From positions 1-55,017 of the forward strand of contig ADNK01002880.1 of the NCBI GenBank assembly GCA_000320545.1: a stretch of DNA of 55,017 bases. Direction: 5' to 3'. The translations under genes and the position numbers were made by a program. Shown here piece by piece: positions 1-13,052 of the stretch. The notes beneath the pieces are model-generated. The model worked only from the letters and a program-made list of their open reading frames with translations, ran no database searches and was not told the DNA's origin. Source of the stretch: Bigelowiella natans CCMP2755. Its lineage: Eukaryota; Cercozoa; Chlorarachniophyceae. Position 1 is the stretch's first letter. Each line of letters opens with the position of its first letter.

Positions 1-628
1 CCTCTACCGTGGCAACAATCGCCAACACTTTTCGACTGAAGAGGTTCAAAATTTAAATGCACTGTGATAGTACTACTCACGCTAGCTGGAGAATCTTCAT
101 CCTCTTTCTCCTCCCCCCTGCTGTTTTTTTGGTGGCATAAAGCAGATGGCGTGGCTGATTTGAAAAGGGCTTCTTCAAATCTGTCCATAAGTCTTTGATT
201 TCATGTTTATGCTCTAATTTTTCTCTTGGGAACACTGTGGTATAGATGCAGAATCGCTTCCACGCACCGTGTATGCTCGAAGTCTCTTTGAACGAAAGCG
301 TAGTAGGCTTCTCCTCTTCTTGTCTGCCGTCGAGTGTAAGCCGTTTTCTCCTCTTTTTAAGTCTTGGGCATAGGTTGGTATATTCCAACATGATCTCTTC
401 TTTGCCTTGGTCACTCCCATTACCTTGAGCACCTTCTTCATCCCCATTTTCTGTTCCTGCATTTGCATCTTTGCCTTCGTCCTTGGTTTCTTCATTTAGT
501 TGTCCATTTTTGCCATGGAGGGGTCGTATCAAATAGCATCTTGGATGTGGAATGTGAATCCTGCGCTTCCGTGCCTTTGGCGTTTTTGGGATCCTGGGTG
601 TGTTCTAATTATTAAAAATCTGTTCGGA

Positions 629-666
<38 letters not shown>

Positions 667-1417
667 AATATTATGTATTACTGACAAAATACTTACCTTA
701 GCGATCTTGCAGCCCGCTGCTACAATCGTCTCTCTTGACGTCATACTCTCGGTAACGATGGGGGGGAGGGAGAGGTTCGCTTCTGCTACCTTACAAGTTT
801 GGGACATCTGCACAACAGCTTGGACCTTTTGGTAATGAAAATGGGGGGATGGTAGAGAAGGGGGGAGGGGAGAGATAATAGCTGTAATAAAGATTTATAA
901 TCTAATGGCTTCAACGCCGATTAATGACGAATAATCGTAGTCATCTTCATCATCATCATCATCATCATCACCACCACCATCCCCATCACCGCCACAAAGA
1001 GGAAGATACTATCACCATTGAAGTACCACAACCAAACGTCGAGAACCTACAACTCAAGATCTAATCCAGCCGCTCACTGCCGCTACCACTACTACCACTC
1101 ACAACAACAACAACGACTATTACTACTACTACTACTACTACTAACACTACTGCTGCTGCTGCTACTAATGCTACGAGGACGATCAAAACGACATATGGGC
1201 TGCGAATTCATTGTGTGTTGATACCGGGTACATGCCCTTCGCTGTTTCGCCGCTCAGCATGACGCAATCCGCACCGTCGAGAACAGCACTACGCATTGGG
1301 TCAACCGCCGCATGCGCATGAAGAGTATTTATATATCCATAACGAAGATCCAGGGGAAGGGGGGGGGGAGGGGGGGGGAGATATGGAAATGAAGAAGCTG
1401 ATTCGATAAAATACACA

Positions 1418-1457
<40 letters not shown>

Positions 1458-1489
1458 GTGTGTGTATCTATGTGTGCGCTATTACAAAG

Positions 1490-1529
<40 letters not shown>

Positions 1530-2776
1530 GAGAAACACTGCACAATCTCCCCCCTCCCTCCCCTCCCTCCCCACTTACTTCGCCACATCGGAGACTTCGG
1601 CACGAGTGGGTCGGGGATTCGACACCATACCTGTGCATGGACGATCAAAAGACGAACAGGAAGCTGAGAGAGGCAGCAAACGGCCAATGCACCAACATTC
1701 ACCTCATATCATGTAGTTGATAAGAGCCATTCATGCCGTTCACACGACACTTACAGTGTTTTTACCAAACCCCACAGTGTTCCTAATGGAATAGCTTCTA
1801 CTCTTTCTTCTTCTTCTTCTTCTTCTTCTTGTCCTACCATCTCCTCTCATCCCCCCCCCTCTGTTCCCTCCGATGTATCACCCCAAGAGTGAAATTCGCA
1901 CCCAGCCCCTCCCCACGCCAGACACCAGCAGCAATAAACTTACTTTGAAGCATTTGAGTGGCCACGATGACGGGTTTGCCAGCCGCACGGCATAACCGAA
2001 TCATTCGTTTCTGCTGGACGAATACCTGACAGGGGGGGGGAATGGAGTAAGAAACATTCATTTCACCATCATAGGCCGCGGCAGGTATATGCCAGAAAGC
2101 AATATGTAAGAAAGCGAGGAGACGGACGAGTTGTCAGATTTTATCCTGTGCTCTCCTCAACTCAAAGCGCTGCTTCTGACCGCTGCAGACACGTGTGCAG
2201 TATAGGCGTTCAGTAGGCGTTTCTTTGTTCTTCCTTCTCCACTTATCCCTACTTCTCTACTGTGCATGCTTTGGATATCCTCAGCTCTAACCTTTGTGGC
2301 GTCGATCTCGATTCCAAGGTCCCCTCGCGCCACCATGATGCCGTCACTCTCTCGCAGAATGTCCTCGAAGTTGTCGCAGCCTGAGGAAAGCATGCCGTAG
2401 GTGGTGGGAAGGGGGGAATATTGAGGGCGGGGGGGCGGGTGTGGGCGAGGGGGTAAATTGAAGCCCGGTAACACCCAGCGCAAAGGCTGCTAAAACTACT
2501 ACTACTACTAATAATAATAATAATAATAATAATAATATCATCGCCACCACCGCCGCCACGCTTTATTGCTATCGTCATTCCTGTGTTTGTGCAGCAGCAC
2601 CTTCTTGATTCTCTATCTTTGAGATCACCATAACGGTCTTTGGGATAAGCTTTTTGATGCTCAGGACGTCCTCGGCCTGGTTGGGAGTCAAGCACACATG
2701 CTGTGTGTCAATCTGCTATGCACAAACCATCCGAGAGCAAGCCCACGCACACGCCCACACACATACACACACACAC

Positions 2777-2828
<52 letters not shown>

Positions 2829-3461
2829 CACTGATCGCGGAAGTAGCACCTTTCGAATGAAGGATGCGAATATCATATCCACCTTCATCTCTACACCGAA
2901 CTTAATGTCGTTTATGTCCTGACGACGACGAGGGGGAGGGGGGGGGGGGCGGGGAGGAAGACCATAATGTCAAATGCAATAGTAAAGAGGCTGTTGGTGC
3001 TAGCAGCTCTTCTTGGCATCGTATCGCTCGATAGATGAAACGATGTCGCAACTACAACACTTCAGTTGGAGAGGCAAAATTCTCGTTTTCGTGGAGCTAT
3101 CTCTGTGCTTTATTGCTAGCCGAAAACGTCTGTAATTTCCGCCTCCATTCATCATATCTTTGGGTAAAGACATAACGTCTACCCATCCATATTCACTGGG
3201 GGGCGCTCCTCCTAGTTCCTGGTATGATAATTATACCTTTTCACTGAGAGCGGGGAGGGTCACAACAGCGCCTGGTTTTGCGATCGAGCAAACAAATAAG
3301 AAACCAAAGACACGATGATGAGAATCGACGCCTCCATCCGAAAAGCTTTGCCGGCTAGCATACGCGAAGAAATCTTTACCGCAGTTACAAAGACAACTGA
3401 TATCTGGCTAAGACCGCAAAACGCTCTGAAACGAAGCCGTGCGGCCTCCTCTCCGCACTCT

Positions 3462-3509
<48 letters not shown>

Positions 3510-5510
3510 TAATGAGATAGCTAGCTACGACAAGCGATGTCTGATTCTATTACGCGCTCCAAGAGATAAATGCTGACCTGGCAAGTTAACTCCTTTTCTG
3601 TTCGATACGACGCCACCCTCCTTTACCTTGCAATGGACATCTCCTCCCTTCACCTCCTCCACCTATAGAGTAGACATAGAGTGTATTTGCGAATATATAC
3701 ACATATATGTGCATTTATATAATAGTTCCATCCTCTTTGATTTTTCCAACCCTCCACCCCTTTTAAGGAATGCCCGTGACCGCGCGCAAGCTCTCTTATC
3801 AAAGGATACCGTTAGAGCCAGCAGCCCATCGTCTATAAACACGGTCATGCCCGGCTTCAGGGACTTGGAGATCTCCTTGTAAGTTACCTGATGTTCAAGA
3901 TTGGTGGAAGCGGGGGGGGAGGTTAGGGTTGGTCCATTGGGACAATAACACCTTTTCGTTATTATACACGCCTCCTGCAAACTCCAAATCGGTCAAAACC
4001 ATCATAGCTTACCCAGAACTTCTCGGCGGTTCCTTTGTGTTGATAGGCATCGTCTGGTGTGAGTACGACTTTAGCATCCTTAACTAGCTTCACCTCTTCC
4101 TCAGGGAATGTGCCTACAATGTGTACAGGTGGGTCTCGTATTCGAAGCATCAAAGGCTGTGGGCTCTTTGCTTCGCAACGTCGTTAGGATGACGACACAA
4201 ATTTTCTGTGTTTTTAATATGGGGCACAATTGAGCATATCCACGCTACTATTCTTATTCTCCTCCAGCGGAAAACCAAAAACAGGCTTCTAAATGTCGAA
4301 GATCGATCTTGGGAAAGGTAAGTTTAAGTTTTCGCCACATTAGACTTGTGGGAGGTCATGCTTCTCTCCCCCCCCCCACCATCTCAGTCTTGGTTAGGAA
4401 ATTGTTCTTTGCTATTATTTTGCTTGCTTACGCACCGGTTCGGATCTCCGGGCCCTTTGTGTCGAGCGCCAGTGCGACAAAGCGGCCCTGATTCTTCGCG
4501 GCAGTGCGCAGTCTATTCATCAGTTTGCCGTGGTATTCGTGGGATCCGTGAGAGAAGTTAAACCTTAGTTTGGGAAATTTGTCATGTTTGACGTAAGCTA
4601 TACATGGAGGAGTAGAATCATAATGCAGTTGGGACTTCAGATAAGGCCTACTAGGTATGTAGATTTTTCAGTGCCTCCTTTACCAAGGAACTACCTCGCA
4701 ACATCAAGCCCAGCCGTCATAAGTTTTCCCATTATCTCGACGTTGTCGCTCCCAGGTCCGAGTGTGCACACAATACCTTACAATATGCTACTGAGCACTC
4801 AATTTACGTATGTACGTATTGTTCAAACGGTGCTGTCATGCTAGAAACTTCATGATGCTATTTGCGAGTGAAATTGTCGAATGTATATCAAAGGGTACGA
4901 GTAAAAGTGGAGACCTCACTTGTTGGGTACTATTTCCTCTATTCGAGTAGCATGGGTTTGTGCATCATGATATACCTGTAGAGCGCCAAGCGTCCTTGAA
5001 GGTTTGTACCGTAACTCCGGGCTTCGCCTGGGTATCCTAGTAATACGAGCGTGGACGAAGAATGTGAGCTGTTGGAGAAGATTCGGAAGCGGGATTTCGA
5101 CTCCATGTGCATATCATGACGTTGTCTCTACGCTATTATATAGCCACATCACGATTTATGCATCTCGTAGACGCTCGAGAAAACAAAGCGTTAAAGCAGG
5201 AGGCCACTTCATGTGAGAAGGAACACACCTTCTTGTCTTCATCAAAGTTGAAGGTGCTATGACGCCGAACGAATGGACTGGTAGCTTTAGTTTTCTTCAT
5301 GCTTTAAACACAGCGCGAAGCAATGAACAACACCTTAGGGTTCATAATTACGTATTTACAATTGCGCGCTACGTGTTTTTCAACACGCTGTACGTAAACA
5401 TGAAGGAAGCAGAGAGGGGGGGGGACCTTGGTTTAGGGTTTAGGCGTCCGAGATTTGGGTCACGGAAGAAAGTCACGTCACACACCGTTTTTTGTGAATT
5501 CGACAGACAT
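1..5510 (-). CDS. PYK: Pyruvate kinase (multi-exon, 3' end beyond window)
   Basis: Catalyses phosphoenolpyruvate + ADP to pyruvate + ATP, the last step of glycolysis. Family motifs appear in order on the minus strand: IVCTLGP (exon 4776-4695), [11 protein letters not shown] and [13 protein letters not shown] (4563-4432), [11 protein letters not shown] (about 4000), [17 protein letters not shown] (about 3850), [16 protein letters not shown] (about 3600), LPALSEK (about 3240), [10 protein letters not shown] (about 2870), [12 protein letters not shown] (about 2620), [15 protein letters not shown] (about 2330), [11 protein letters not shown] (about 1960), [14 protein letters not shown] (about 1600) and [18 protein letters not shown] (about 1260). 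Metal, K+ and substrate-binding segments are therefore intact. Most joins agree in phase; the one near 4430/4117 does not resolve. The ATG at 5510 (MSVEFTKN) is a plausible start but uncertain. After CKIAK (about 700) the C-terminal regulatory domain is interrupted by a basic, charged open stretch (about 613-80). It resumes with [13 protein letters not shown] (82-1) across a 45-nt intron. Confidence 0.9.
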
Positions 5511-5821
5511 TTTAGATGTCGCAGGTTTAAAACAACAATGTTTCCATTGGCTACGGCGCGAGATTCGTGATGGAAATCCTTCCTTCACAGACAGGAATCC
5601 TTTTCGGATCTAGCAAAACAATCCCTAAATGATGTTGTCGCAGCATTTTTCTCCCCTCAAAAACATCAACAACGATACCGTCCAGGAGAGCATTCCTGCT
5701 GGACTACTGCGTCGCTTAGTTTGTTGCGATTTTTCCGTGTTTCCGGCGCTCGGAATAGGAAACATGAAAAATCGCCATGTGTTTCCGCAAAGTGGGTCGG
5801 TTCACACTGGCATGTCCTAGC

Positions 5822-6540
5822 ATCTCTGCGTGTGTGGTTCTTGCTCATGTAGTTTGCATCAATGCTGCTTTCAATGTTCAATGTTCAATGTTTACATCTG
5901 TTCAAACTCTAGTTTCTTGTTCAGCGATGATTTGGTTTGTGTCAACTCGCACCTGATGAATGCTGCTAGGCTGCCTAGCTGCCCAATGAACTCTGAACGC
6001 CAGCCATTGGAAGCACTTGATTCATTCATCATTGTTGATCGCCAGCAGCAGCGGTTGTGCGCGTCGTTGTTCTGGTGTTTGCGTCTCCCGTGTTGGTCTG
6101 AAAGAATTGCAACTAAATAACACCACAGATTTCTGCGCCTAAATGCGCCTACTTGACCCACCGCGCGCGCGGGAGTGCTAGAGTGAACAAGCAGCAGTGC
6201 ACGCGACGACTTCGTCATTTGATCTGACCATGTTCAAGCTGCCGCATGTGCAAGCATTGCGCGTGTCGCGGCATTGCATCAAACTTGATGACATGAACGG
6301 TCTAGCTAGCGGTGAACACTTCCGTTGCACCGCTCGATCATGGATGCAGCTTCTCCCTCATGCACTAGCTCAGTCAGATTGGGTGTAGGAGGATCAATTC
6401 ACTTTGGGCTGTTGTGTCATGATGCACATCATTGCCATGAGCCTATCAGCAAGCATCATAGATTTGCACATGGACCACACTTGCTAGCTTGTGTGACGGG
6501 GAAAAAAAGCTTCTATTAGACACCATTGAAATATTTCCAA
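5822..6540. other. Non-coding spacer rich in CTAG
   Basis: This spacer lies 3' of the minus-strand gene ending at 6583 and 5' of the pyruvate kinase gene. Small ORFs on both strands look random. I count about nine CTAG tetramers in 720 bases, against roughly three expected, with words such as tctagctagcgg and gctaggctgcctagc. No known element was recognised. Confidence 0.4.
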
Positions 6541-6582
6541 CGCATGCGAATGACCTATCTCTACTCCTCATCATTTCTCGGA

Positions 6583-7158
6583 CTACGAGTCTTCTTCCTC
6601 TTTTCTTTTCTCAACTTCATTTATCTCTTCAAGTAGCGTCTTCTTGTTGAAAGACATTGACCGATTCAAACTCTACACCATGCAATAAAAATTGATTAAG
6701 GACATTCATTTTACTTCATTCTGTGGTGCTTATTAGCCCATTTTGGCCAAACAAAAGATTGAAATGCAATTGAGCATGCGTGCTAATAGAATTCTACATT
6801 TCGCTTCCAGTATTTGCCATCCGGCCGTGTTTCGGATATGGACCTACATTGAATGGATGGTATCAATCGGCGGCAACGGTGCTTCATGCAGAGTTGTAGA
6901 TCATTGAACCAATAGTACAGGAGGAGGACGTATGTAAATGCAATTTAAGTGTCATGATACGGGTGGAAGATACGCACGTAATCTCCTTTTTTTTTTTTTG
7001 GTATATCCTCATGCGTCTTCAATGACTCTAACCCACCTTGCCTTATTATGTTTAATCTGATCGCTGAGGAGCGCTGATACGGCAGGCTCTGAAACGGTCG
7101 ATTTTGGCAAACCGCCTCCGTCTAGTTAGAATTGAAAACACAAGAAGATGGACTTGTC

Positions 7159-7207
<49 letters not shown>

Positions 7208-8147
7208 ATATATATTATATTTACATATATCGCAAATTGAGAAGTCGCCAAAATGGTTCCAAAAGAAGATATAAAGGAAAACCGGACATAGCCAGCAATG
7301 GCAGCATAGCTTTCAGAGATGCAACACATTCCCTGGGATTGACACCCACGATGGCTTTTCATGATTCTTATCGTGAAGGCAAACCTTGTTCTACATTTCG
7401 AACTCCTATTTGTTCTTCATATATCCTTCTTTCCTCTATTTGAGATCTCCTGATTGCCTTCACCCACCTTTTTTGTAGCAAAATCCGTCGTTGCAAAACA
7501 AGTTTTATTTATAATTTAATCATGTCTAGGCATTCTAATACAGACGTATATATATTTATATATATATATATATTATATAAAATAGAAATGAATACAATAT
7601 AAACATAAACACATAATGTGTGAATGTGTGCGCGTTTGTGTATCTGTATGCGAATAATAACTTACTCTAATGCTATGGCGTCATTTTCTGCTTCGAATTT
7701 GAACAGACGATTGCCTTCCATTAACACGGAAAACGTCCCTTTTATTAGAAGCGAAAACATCGGATAGAGATTTAGGAATGTTAGTTAGTGGAGGAGGGTT
7801 TTACGAGGGGACGTACAACATAGTTGTTCAAATCTGCTTAGCATGGATTTGCACGAAAAGTGTTCAAATGACGATAACATGGAGAGAGGAACCTTGCCAC
7901 TCGATGGATTCGCTGCCACGACTTCCATTCTTTTACAAAGAAGAGTTCCTGCATGGCCCAAGTGCATCGTCAGCTTGTTTTGACGTTTCATACTAAATTT
8001 GACAAAACCTGCAGCAGGTCGCTTTGTATTGGTGCTTCTCCAGTAACTGAAGGCCGAGTCTCTAATACCTTCTGGGGCAGTAAGTTTTTGGAATCGTCAG
8101 AAGATATTATTTTATGCAAAGCTTGACGAGAGAGTATACACCCATAC

Positions 8148-8191
<44 letters not shown>

Positions 8192-9028
8192 ACAACCATG
8201 CAAGGATGTATTATTTTTTACGCTGTTAAGAATAATTTATAGAATGCTACGATATTGAACTCACTTCTTGTTCCAGAAGGATGGTAGACGCAGTATCTCT
8301 CCTGCCATATTTCCTTCCCCATGTAACTCTTTCATAACATATTCGACTGCCTCACAACGTTATATCGATCTGCAAATTTCTACTCTGCCAGCATGGAATT
8401 AGCATGAAGAGAAATTGCGTTTGGCCAATGACTTCGTACTTTAACAATTTCTACCTTGGGACATTTCTTCTTTAAAAAACCCATCATCATGCCGTTTTGA
8501 TTCAACTATTGATGAAGACAGATTCATTTCAAAAATTAAAAGATAGGGATTAACTTGTTCAAATATTAACACACGCACTCACACACAAACACACAATTTT
8601 TCCTCTCGTGATGGCAGAAATTATAAAATGCTAAAAGCACAGTATAACGTATACGATGCAGTAAGCAGTGAGATAGGAAATGAACGACCTCTATCTTAAA
8701 CTTCCCGTCGGCCCCTTTCAGTTGTGGGCTCCGAAGATCTTCATTCCGAGAAGGAAATCATTGTTTAGATAATAAATAAAAAGAATTCTTAATTATGTCT
8801 CCGGAAGCACAAGATGATAATACGTTCAATAAAGAAATTCAAAGTATCTTAAAAAAAAATTCTTGTGTTTTCTGATATTTTCATTATCGTACATATGAGT
8901 ATTATTCGCTAGTGCTTTCATAGAAAACTACCTGTGATGGTTTTGGGTTTCTCCTTATCTGAAGATACTTCAGGCGTATTTTCCCGTTGTAAACCAAGGA
9001 AGTTTTTGAATGCGATTTTTACGCTCAT
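6583..9028 (-). CDS. Uncharacterised multi-exon protein
   Basis: I do not recognise the family. A coherent chain of exons can be read. The start is MSVKIAFKNFLGLQRENTPE (ATG at 9028), followed by LRSPQLKGADGKFKIE (about 8730-8690) and NPYLLIFEMNLSSSIVESK (about 8560-8460). Next come VMKELHGEGNMAGEILRLPS (about 8360-8265), KIISSDDSKNLLPQKVLE (about 8110-8010), FFVKEWKSWQRIHRVA (about 7960-7890) and LMEGNRLFKFEAENDAIALE (about 7740-7680). The chain ends with ASLKAMLPLLAMSGFPLYLL (about 7350-7235), STVSEPAVSALLSDQIKHNK (about 7120-7040), HEAPLPPIDTIHSM (about 6890-6850) and a charged tail LLEEINEVEKRKEEEDS with stop at 6583. The hydrophobic-aromatic segment GFPLYLLLEPFWRLL suggests a helical domain. 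The acidic/basic tail may be a short coiled coil. Region 7100-8900 is AT-rich. Some joins are phase-uncertain. A regulatory or scaffold role is possible, but nothing here proves one. Confidence 0.5.
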
Positions 9029-9672
9029 CTTTACCAAGTCTCAGGAAACTAATATATGCACTGATTTATACCACAAGAACAACCACCATAGCTCGACCGT
9101 GTGGCAAAACGTTCATTCTCATCATGTTTTCAACAGCTGCCCATAGCAACTCATTGGAGTTTTGTCAAAGATAGAAATCCTAGCTTCTACCTCTACACCC
9201 GAACCCATTCTATTCCTATTGTTACCTTCTTGGGATTCGCTTTTGAGGGCATGGAGCATTGGAGTGGTGGGAGTGGGGCCCCACCTTCTTCTGTTACGAG
9301 CACCACTGAGGTGGGACTACTAAATCGGACAAATCGCTGTCGCAACCCTGTAAACTAAGGCCATTTTAAAAAGAATAATGGAAAATCTTTAAGACTTGAA
9401 ATCGCACCAGTCGTAGGTCAGGTTTTGCCAGCCGTCATGCGATTCTTGTGCATGTAATTTTTTGCGAACGTGTACTCTAGCGCGGCGTCGCTGCATTGCG
9501 GTTTCCAATCGTGTTTGAAGTGAAAGGAGCTGTCGCTCTCGTGGAATAACGTGGATTTTTGTCCCGGCGTCCTCCACCACTGCTTCGTCACCCAGCCACA
9601 CACCAGCTGGCGCGCCCACCCGAACTGGCAAGGCAGTCTAGTTGGAAGAGAGAATCTCAGCACTCCTCTGCG
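9029..9672. promoter_or_regulatory. Divergent intergenic region
   Basis: This region separates the start of the minus gene (9028) from the plus gene (9673), so it should hold both promoters. ORFs on either strand here (for example 9101-9358 and 9389-9663) lack family resemblance and overlap one another. I see no defined promoter motif. Confidence 0.35.
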
Positions 9673-10348
9673 ATGAAGACCCTTCTGTGCTTTCTTGGAG
9701 TCGCATTCCTACCAATATACGCCAGGACGACGAGCGGAAGTGTTCAGGTCGGTGGATGCATTATGCAAAATTGCAAACCTCTGAGTTCTTCCCTCCCTGT
9801 TGACCATAAAGGGCGATCACCTCTCGCATAATCGCCTCACTGCCACAAACCAGGTTGGGTGTATATGCATGTAGGACAGAGTCTGTGATGTGTAGCAGCC
9901 AGCCCACGCACATATACACAGGAGCAAGTCAACTTACACCACCAACGAACCGGCATCATGCATCAGACACAGCACATATGCTTCCACGCATGCACAAAAA
10001 GATGCTTGACGGTAATCTCGTTGTTTTTCGTTACAGGCTCGAATCCCCATACGCTACAACACCCATCCGCTGAAACGGTGGACGCAAAGGGCACGTCAGC
10101 AACACCGCGAGTTCAAAGAGGGCCTTTTAAAGGACATACTAGATCGAGAGCAGGAATCGTTTCTCTGGGACCAAACAGGTTTTGGATCTTCGCGGCGTGC
10201 GACGTCACTTAGCGATCGTTATATCAGTGGTAAAGGATCCCGCAAGTCACGGGACCGTTTAGATGCTCCAGAAATTAGCCACCATAAGGCCAAGCAAGAT
10301 AAGTTCTGGGAAGACATCCTCAAGTGCCTCAGCATCCCGGAAGAATGA
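9673..10348 (+). CDS. Small secreted basic protein, two exons
   Basis: Exon 1 is 9673-9747 and encodes MKTLLCFLGVAFLPIYARTT, a good signal peptide. The donor gtcggt at 9748 and acceptor ttcgttacag ending at 10036 are in phase 0. Exon 2 (10037-10348) has no ATG. It reads ARIPIRYNTHPLKRWTQRAR, then LLKDILDREQESFLWDQTG, a basic Ser/Arg stretch, and ends DKFWEDILKCLSIPEE. The total is about 128 residues. The mature part is basic, helical and rich in Trp and Gln, with only one Cys after the signal. No family was recognised. It sits head-to-head with the 9028 gene and tail-to-tail with the JmjC gene. Confidence 0.6.
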
Positions 10349-11237
10349 AGCAGTGGAGATATCACGGATAAATACAGAAAGGGCGTAAACCGATCGAGTT
10401 GGTTATCCCAACGAACATATATGAGTTATGAATTTGTAAAAAAACAGAAGACAGAAATAGGAATTTATCTGTGGCCAAAGACAGCAAGTACCTTGCGTCG
10501 TTACTAATGTATAAAGTGAAGTCATCGATGTTTTGTAGAAACAGATGTTTGATAAGATAAAGATATAGATAAACGAAAGAAAATAGATTAATGTACTTGT
10601 GTATGACGTCCAGTGGACTTTATTACAAATTGTAAATAGTCAAAATGGAGTCAAAGCATCAATAAATTTCGATGCCTTGCTAGCTGCAAATGATGCTACG
10701 CGCTTACATGCAATGATGCCGAGATATAATAGATGTCAGACAGCAAGCTAGCATGGAGCATGCGTTTGCCTATGCGCATGCATGGATATGGATATGCATG
10801 CGACGCGCCGCAATGTATCGTACTATTTTGCACATATATTATAAGAACGTGACGCTTGCATTGATAATCATTGGCATGCAATGCACACACTGAAGCTACA
10901 TGCACACACGCACATAGACTCGTTTGTTGAATCGCTTCTTTGACAGGTAGTCCAAGTCCAATTGTAACGCATGAAACATCATGCATGCCATGCGATGCAG
11001 CGTGTGTTCTACATTTAGCAAGTGTGCACTCATGCTATGTATACAAACATTATGTTTACACCAATAGACGAATGGGGACTAGAAAAGATAGCCACGTAAT
11101 ACGAAGGAAGGAATACGTAACCTTAAGCATTTTGTAAATGCTCGATAAAACGAAGGTCAGCGAAATCATGTACGTGTATGCGGAAATAGCTCAAAAACTG
11201 GCTAGAATCGGTGACACATGTACTAGAGGCAGTTTCA
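10349..11237. other. Convergent 3'-3' spacer with GCATGC and CTAG words
   Basis: The spacer lies between the stop of the secreted-protein gene (10348) and the stop of the JmjC gene (11238). At least five GCATGC hexamers cluster in 10750-11000, often inside longer runs of alternating ATGC, along with five CTAG. ORFs here are short and random-looking. It probably contains both 3' UTRs and polyadenylation sites. Confidence 0.4.
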
Positions 11238-12573
11238 TTAATTCTCCAAATCCCCCACTTCAAGCGCAATAGCAACAGCTATTCCCTCATTCATTACAGC
11301 GTGCTTCCAGCCTGTTGGCACAAACATCACCTCCCCTGCATGCTGCGTGCATCGGAGGGGCCCATAGCGCTCCAGATGGGGTGTCGTAGAGTAATAATCG
11401 CCCGAATATCGAGTCGAAGGCAAGGCTGCGGTGAACCAGTTGTGGATCAGGGGGCCAAGGTTTGACACCGGTGGCATAAAATACCAATGCTTCTTGCCAA
11501 ATACGAGCCCGTTGTAGGCGTTCGAGTGGAAATGGAATCCTGTGCGAGTTGAGGAAATAGAGTTTTGACTTGTTTTCACCCCTACCTTGATGATCGTGAG
11601 CGCTCAGACTCCCAATCAACAAAGATCTCACAACGAAATAGCGTAATGGGGAGGACAGCAATCGTGGCGGGGAAAACCTAAAATCTCTCTACAGGCAACA
11701 AGATTCTAAGTTGAATTGGCAGGAAGCTATAGGACATCGAGCGGTCTCCCAAAGTAGATGGTGAACCTCCTACTTCCATTTACCTGTTTTTGAGCGGTCT
11801 GCACCGATCATGAAAATAGCACGCCGTTCCCTGCCCACATTACATTTGGTTCTCATTCTCGACAACATGGAGGTACGATTCTGACAACGTGCGATTCAGT
11901 ACCGTTCCGCAAGACTCATCGGAAACTCGTCGAAGAGCTCCAAGTGCTCAAACCCGTCCATAATCGGCTTGAACTTCTTTCTCGTGAAGAGATAGGGTAT
12001 GTCACCTTCCTTTGAGCTACACGCACCAGGAGTCGTTGAGCCGCCTACAGCATCGCCCTGAACATCCTTCTCCTCGCCGTCATTATTACAAGTCCCCGAA
12101 TGCTCTGCACGATAAAGCTCCTCGATAAAACTAGCCAGTCGCAGCTTTCTCTGCCTCCTTCCGCTCGATACTTCTTTGTCCCCGCTGACGCCGTATGAGG
12201 CGACATCGCTGCTCATGATTACCGCAACCTCCTCGTCACCAGAAGACTCGAGAAGCGCCGTCTTTCTCCACAGTTCCGTTCCTCTCCAATTCGACATCAG
12301 GCCGCCGATGAGTACAGGCTTCCCAGTGCGCGCATACTCCAGCAGCTCAGACAGGGAAAGGTTCATCCGGCGGTCTATGTCGCAGCGATTCTCGTCGACG
12401 AGCTCCTTCGATTCACCAGGCCTCGGAGACGTGCCCTTTAAATCTATGTTCCAATCATCGTCCTTGTGATTGGGAATCCGACCGGCGAAGTAGCTGTCGG
12501 GGATGTAATCAGTGACAGGTGTTGCTCTTTCACCTGTCAAAAGATGCTTCAGCTATTCCGCAATACACACACA

Positions 12574-12610
<37 letters not shown>

Positions 12611-13013
12611 GTGCGCACGTAATAAATGGTTACTCTGGATCTTGTGTTTAGTCAGGATTTGATTCTACTCTCACGAATGTGCGAACACGCAGCTATGAAT
12701 CAACCTTTTGCAACCGCCCGAGCAAATGAGCGCGAATTGGCATAAGCAGTGTAGAAGACAGCAACCGACTTCCCATCTAAACGGCGACTGAGATCCTTTA
12801 TGCGCGCGTACCTTTGGGTTGAATCATAGCAATCTGCAATCGCATCGCAAATCGCTGCCTCTGCAGCTAACAAATTGAAGAGCCCATCAGGGTTGCTCCA
12901 AGTGCACATGTCCAGAAACTCAGAACAAGACATATTTCCAGCCGAAAATGCGTCCTGAGAACGGACTCATTATCAGAATTCTAACGAAATTCTCAGCAAA
13001 ATTGATTTAAATG

Positions 13014-13052
<39 letters not shown>

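Noticed and set aside
633-662. ORFs with IYIYIYIY or YIYIYI runs here and at other TA repeats
   Set aside because: They are translations of (TA)n microsatellites within introns or spacers.
1018-1221. Leu-rich plus ORF
   Set aside because: It is produced by (ACT)n/(CTG)n triplet repeats in a pyruvate kinase intron.
5892-6218. 108-codon minus ORF in the CTAG-rich spacer
   Set aside because: It lies past a clear stop (6583) and has random-looking composition; no splice sites link it to either neighbour.
9389-9663. Two overlapping minus ORFs (80 and 81 codons) before the secreted-protein gene
   Set aside because: Different frames of the same stretch, neither with recognisable features; they sit in a divergent promoter region.
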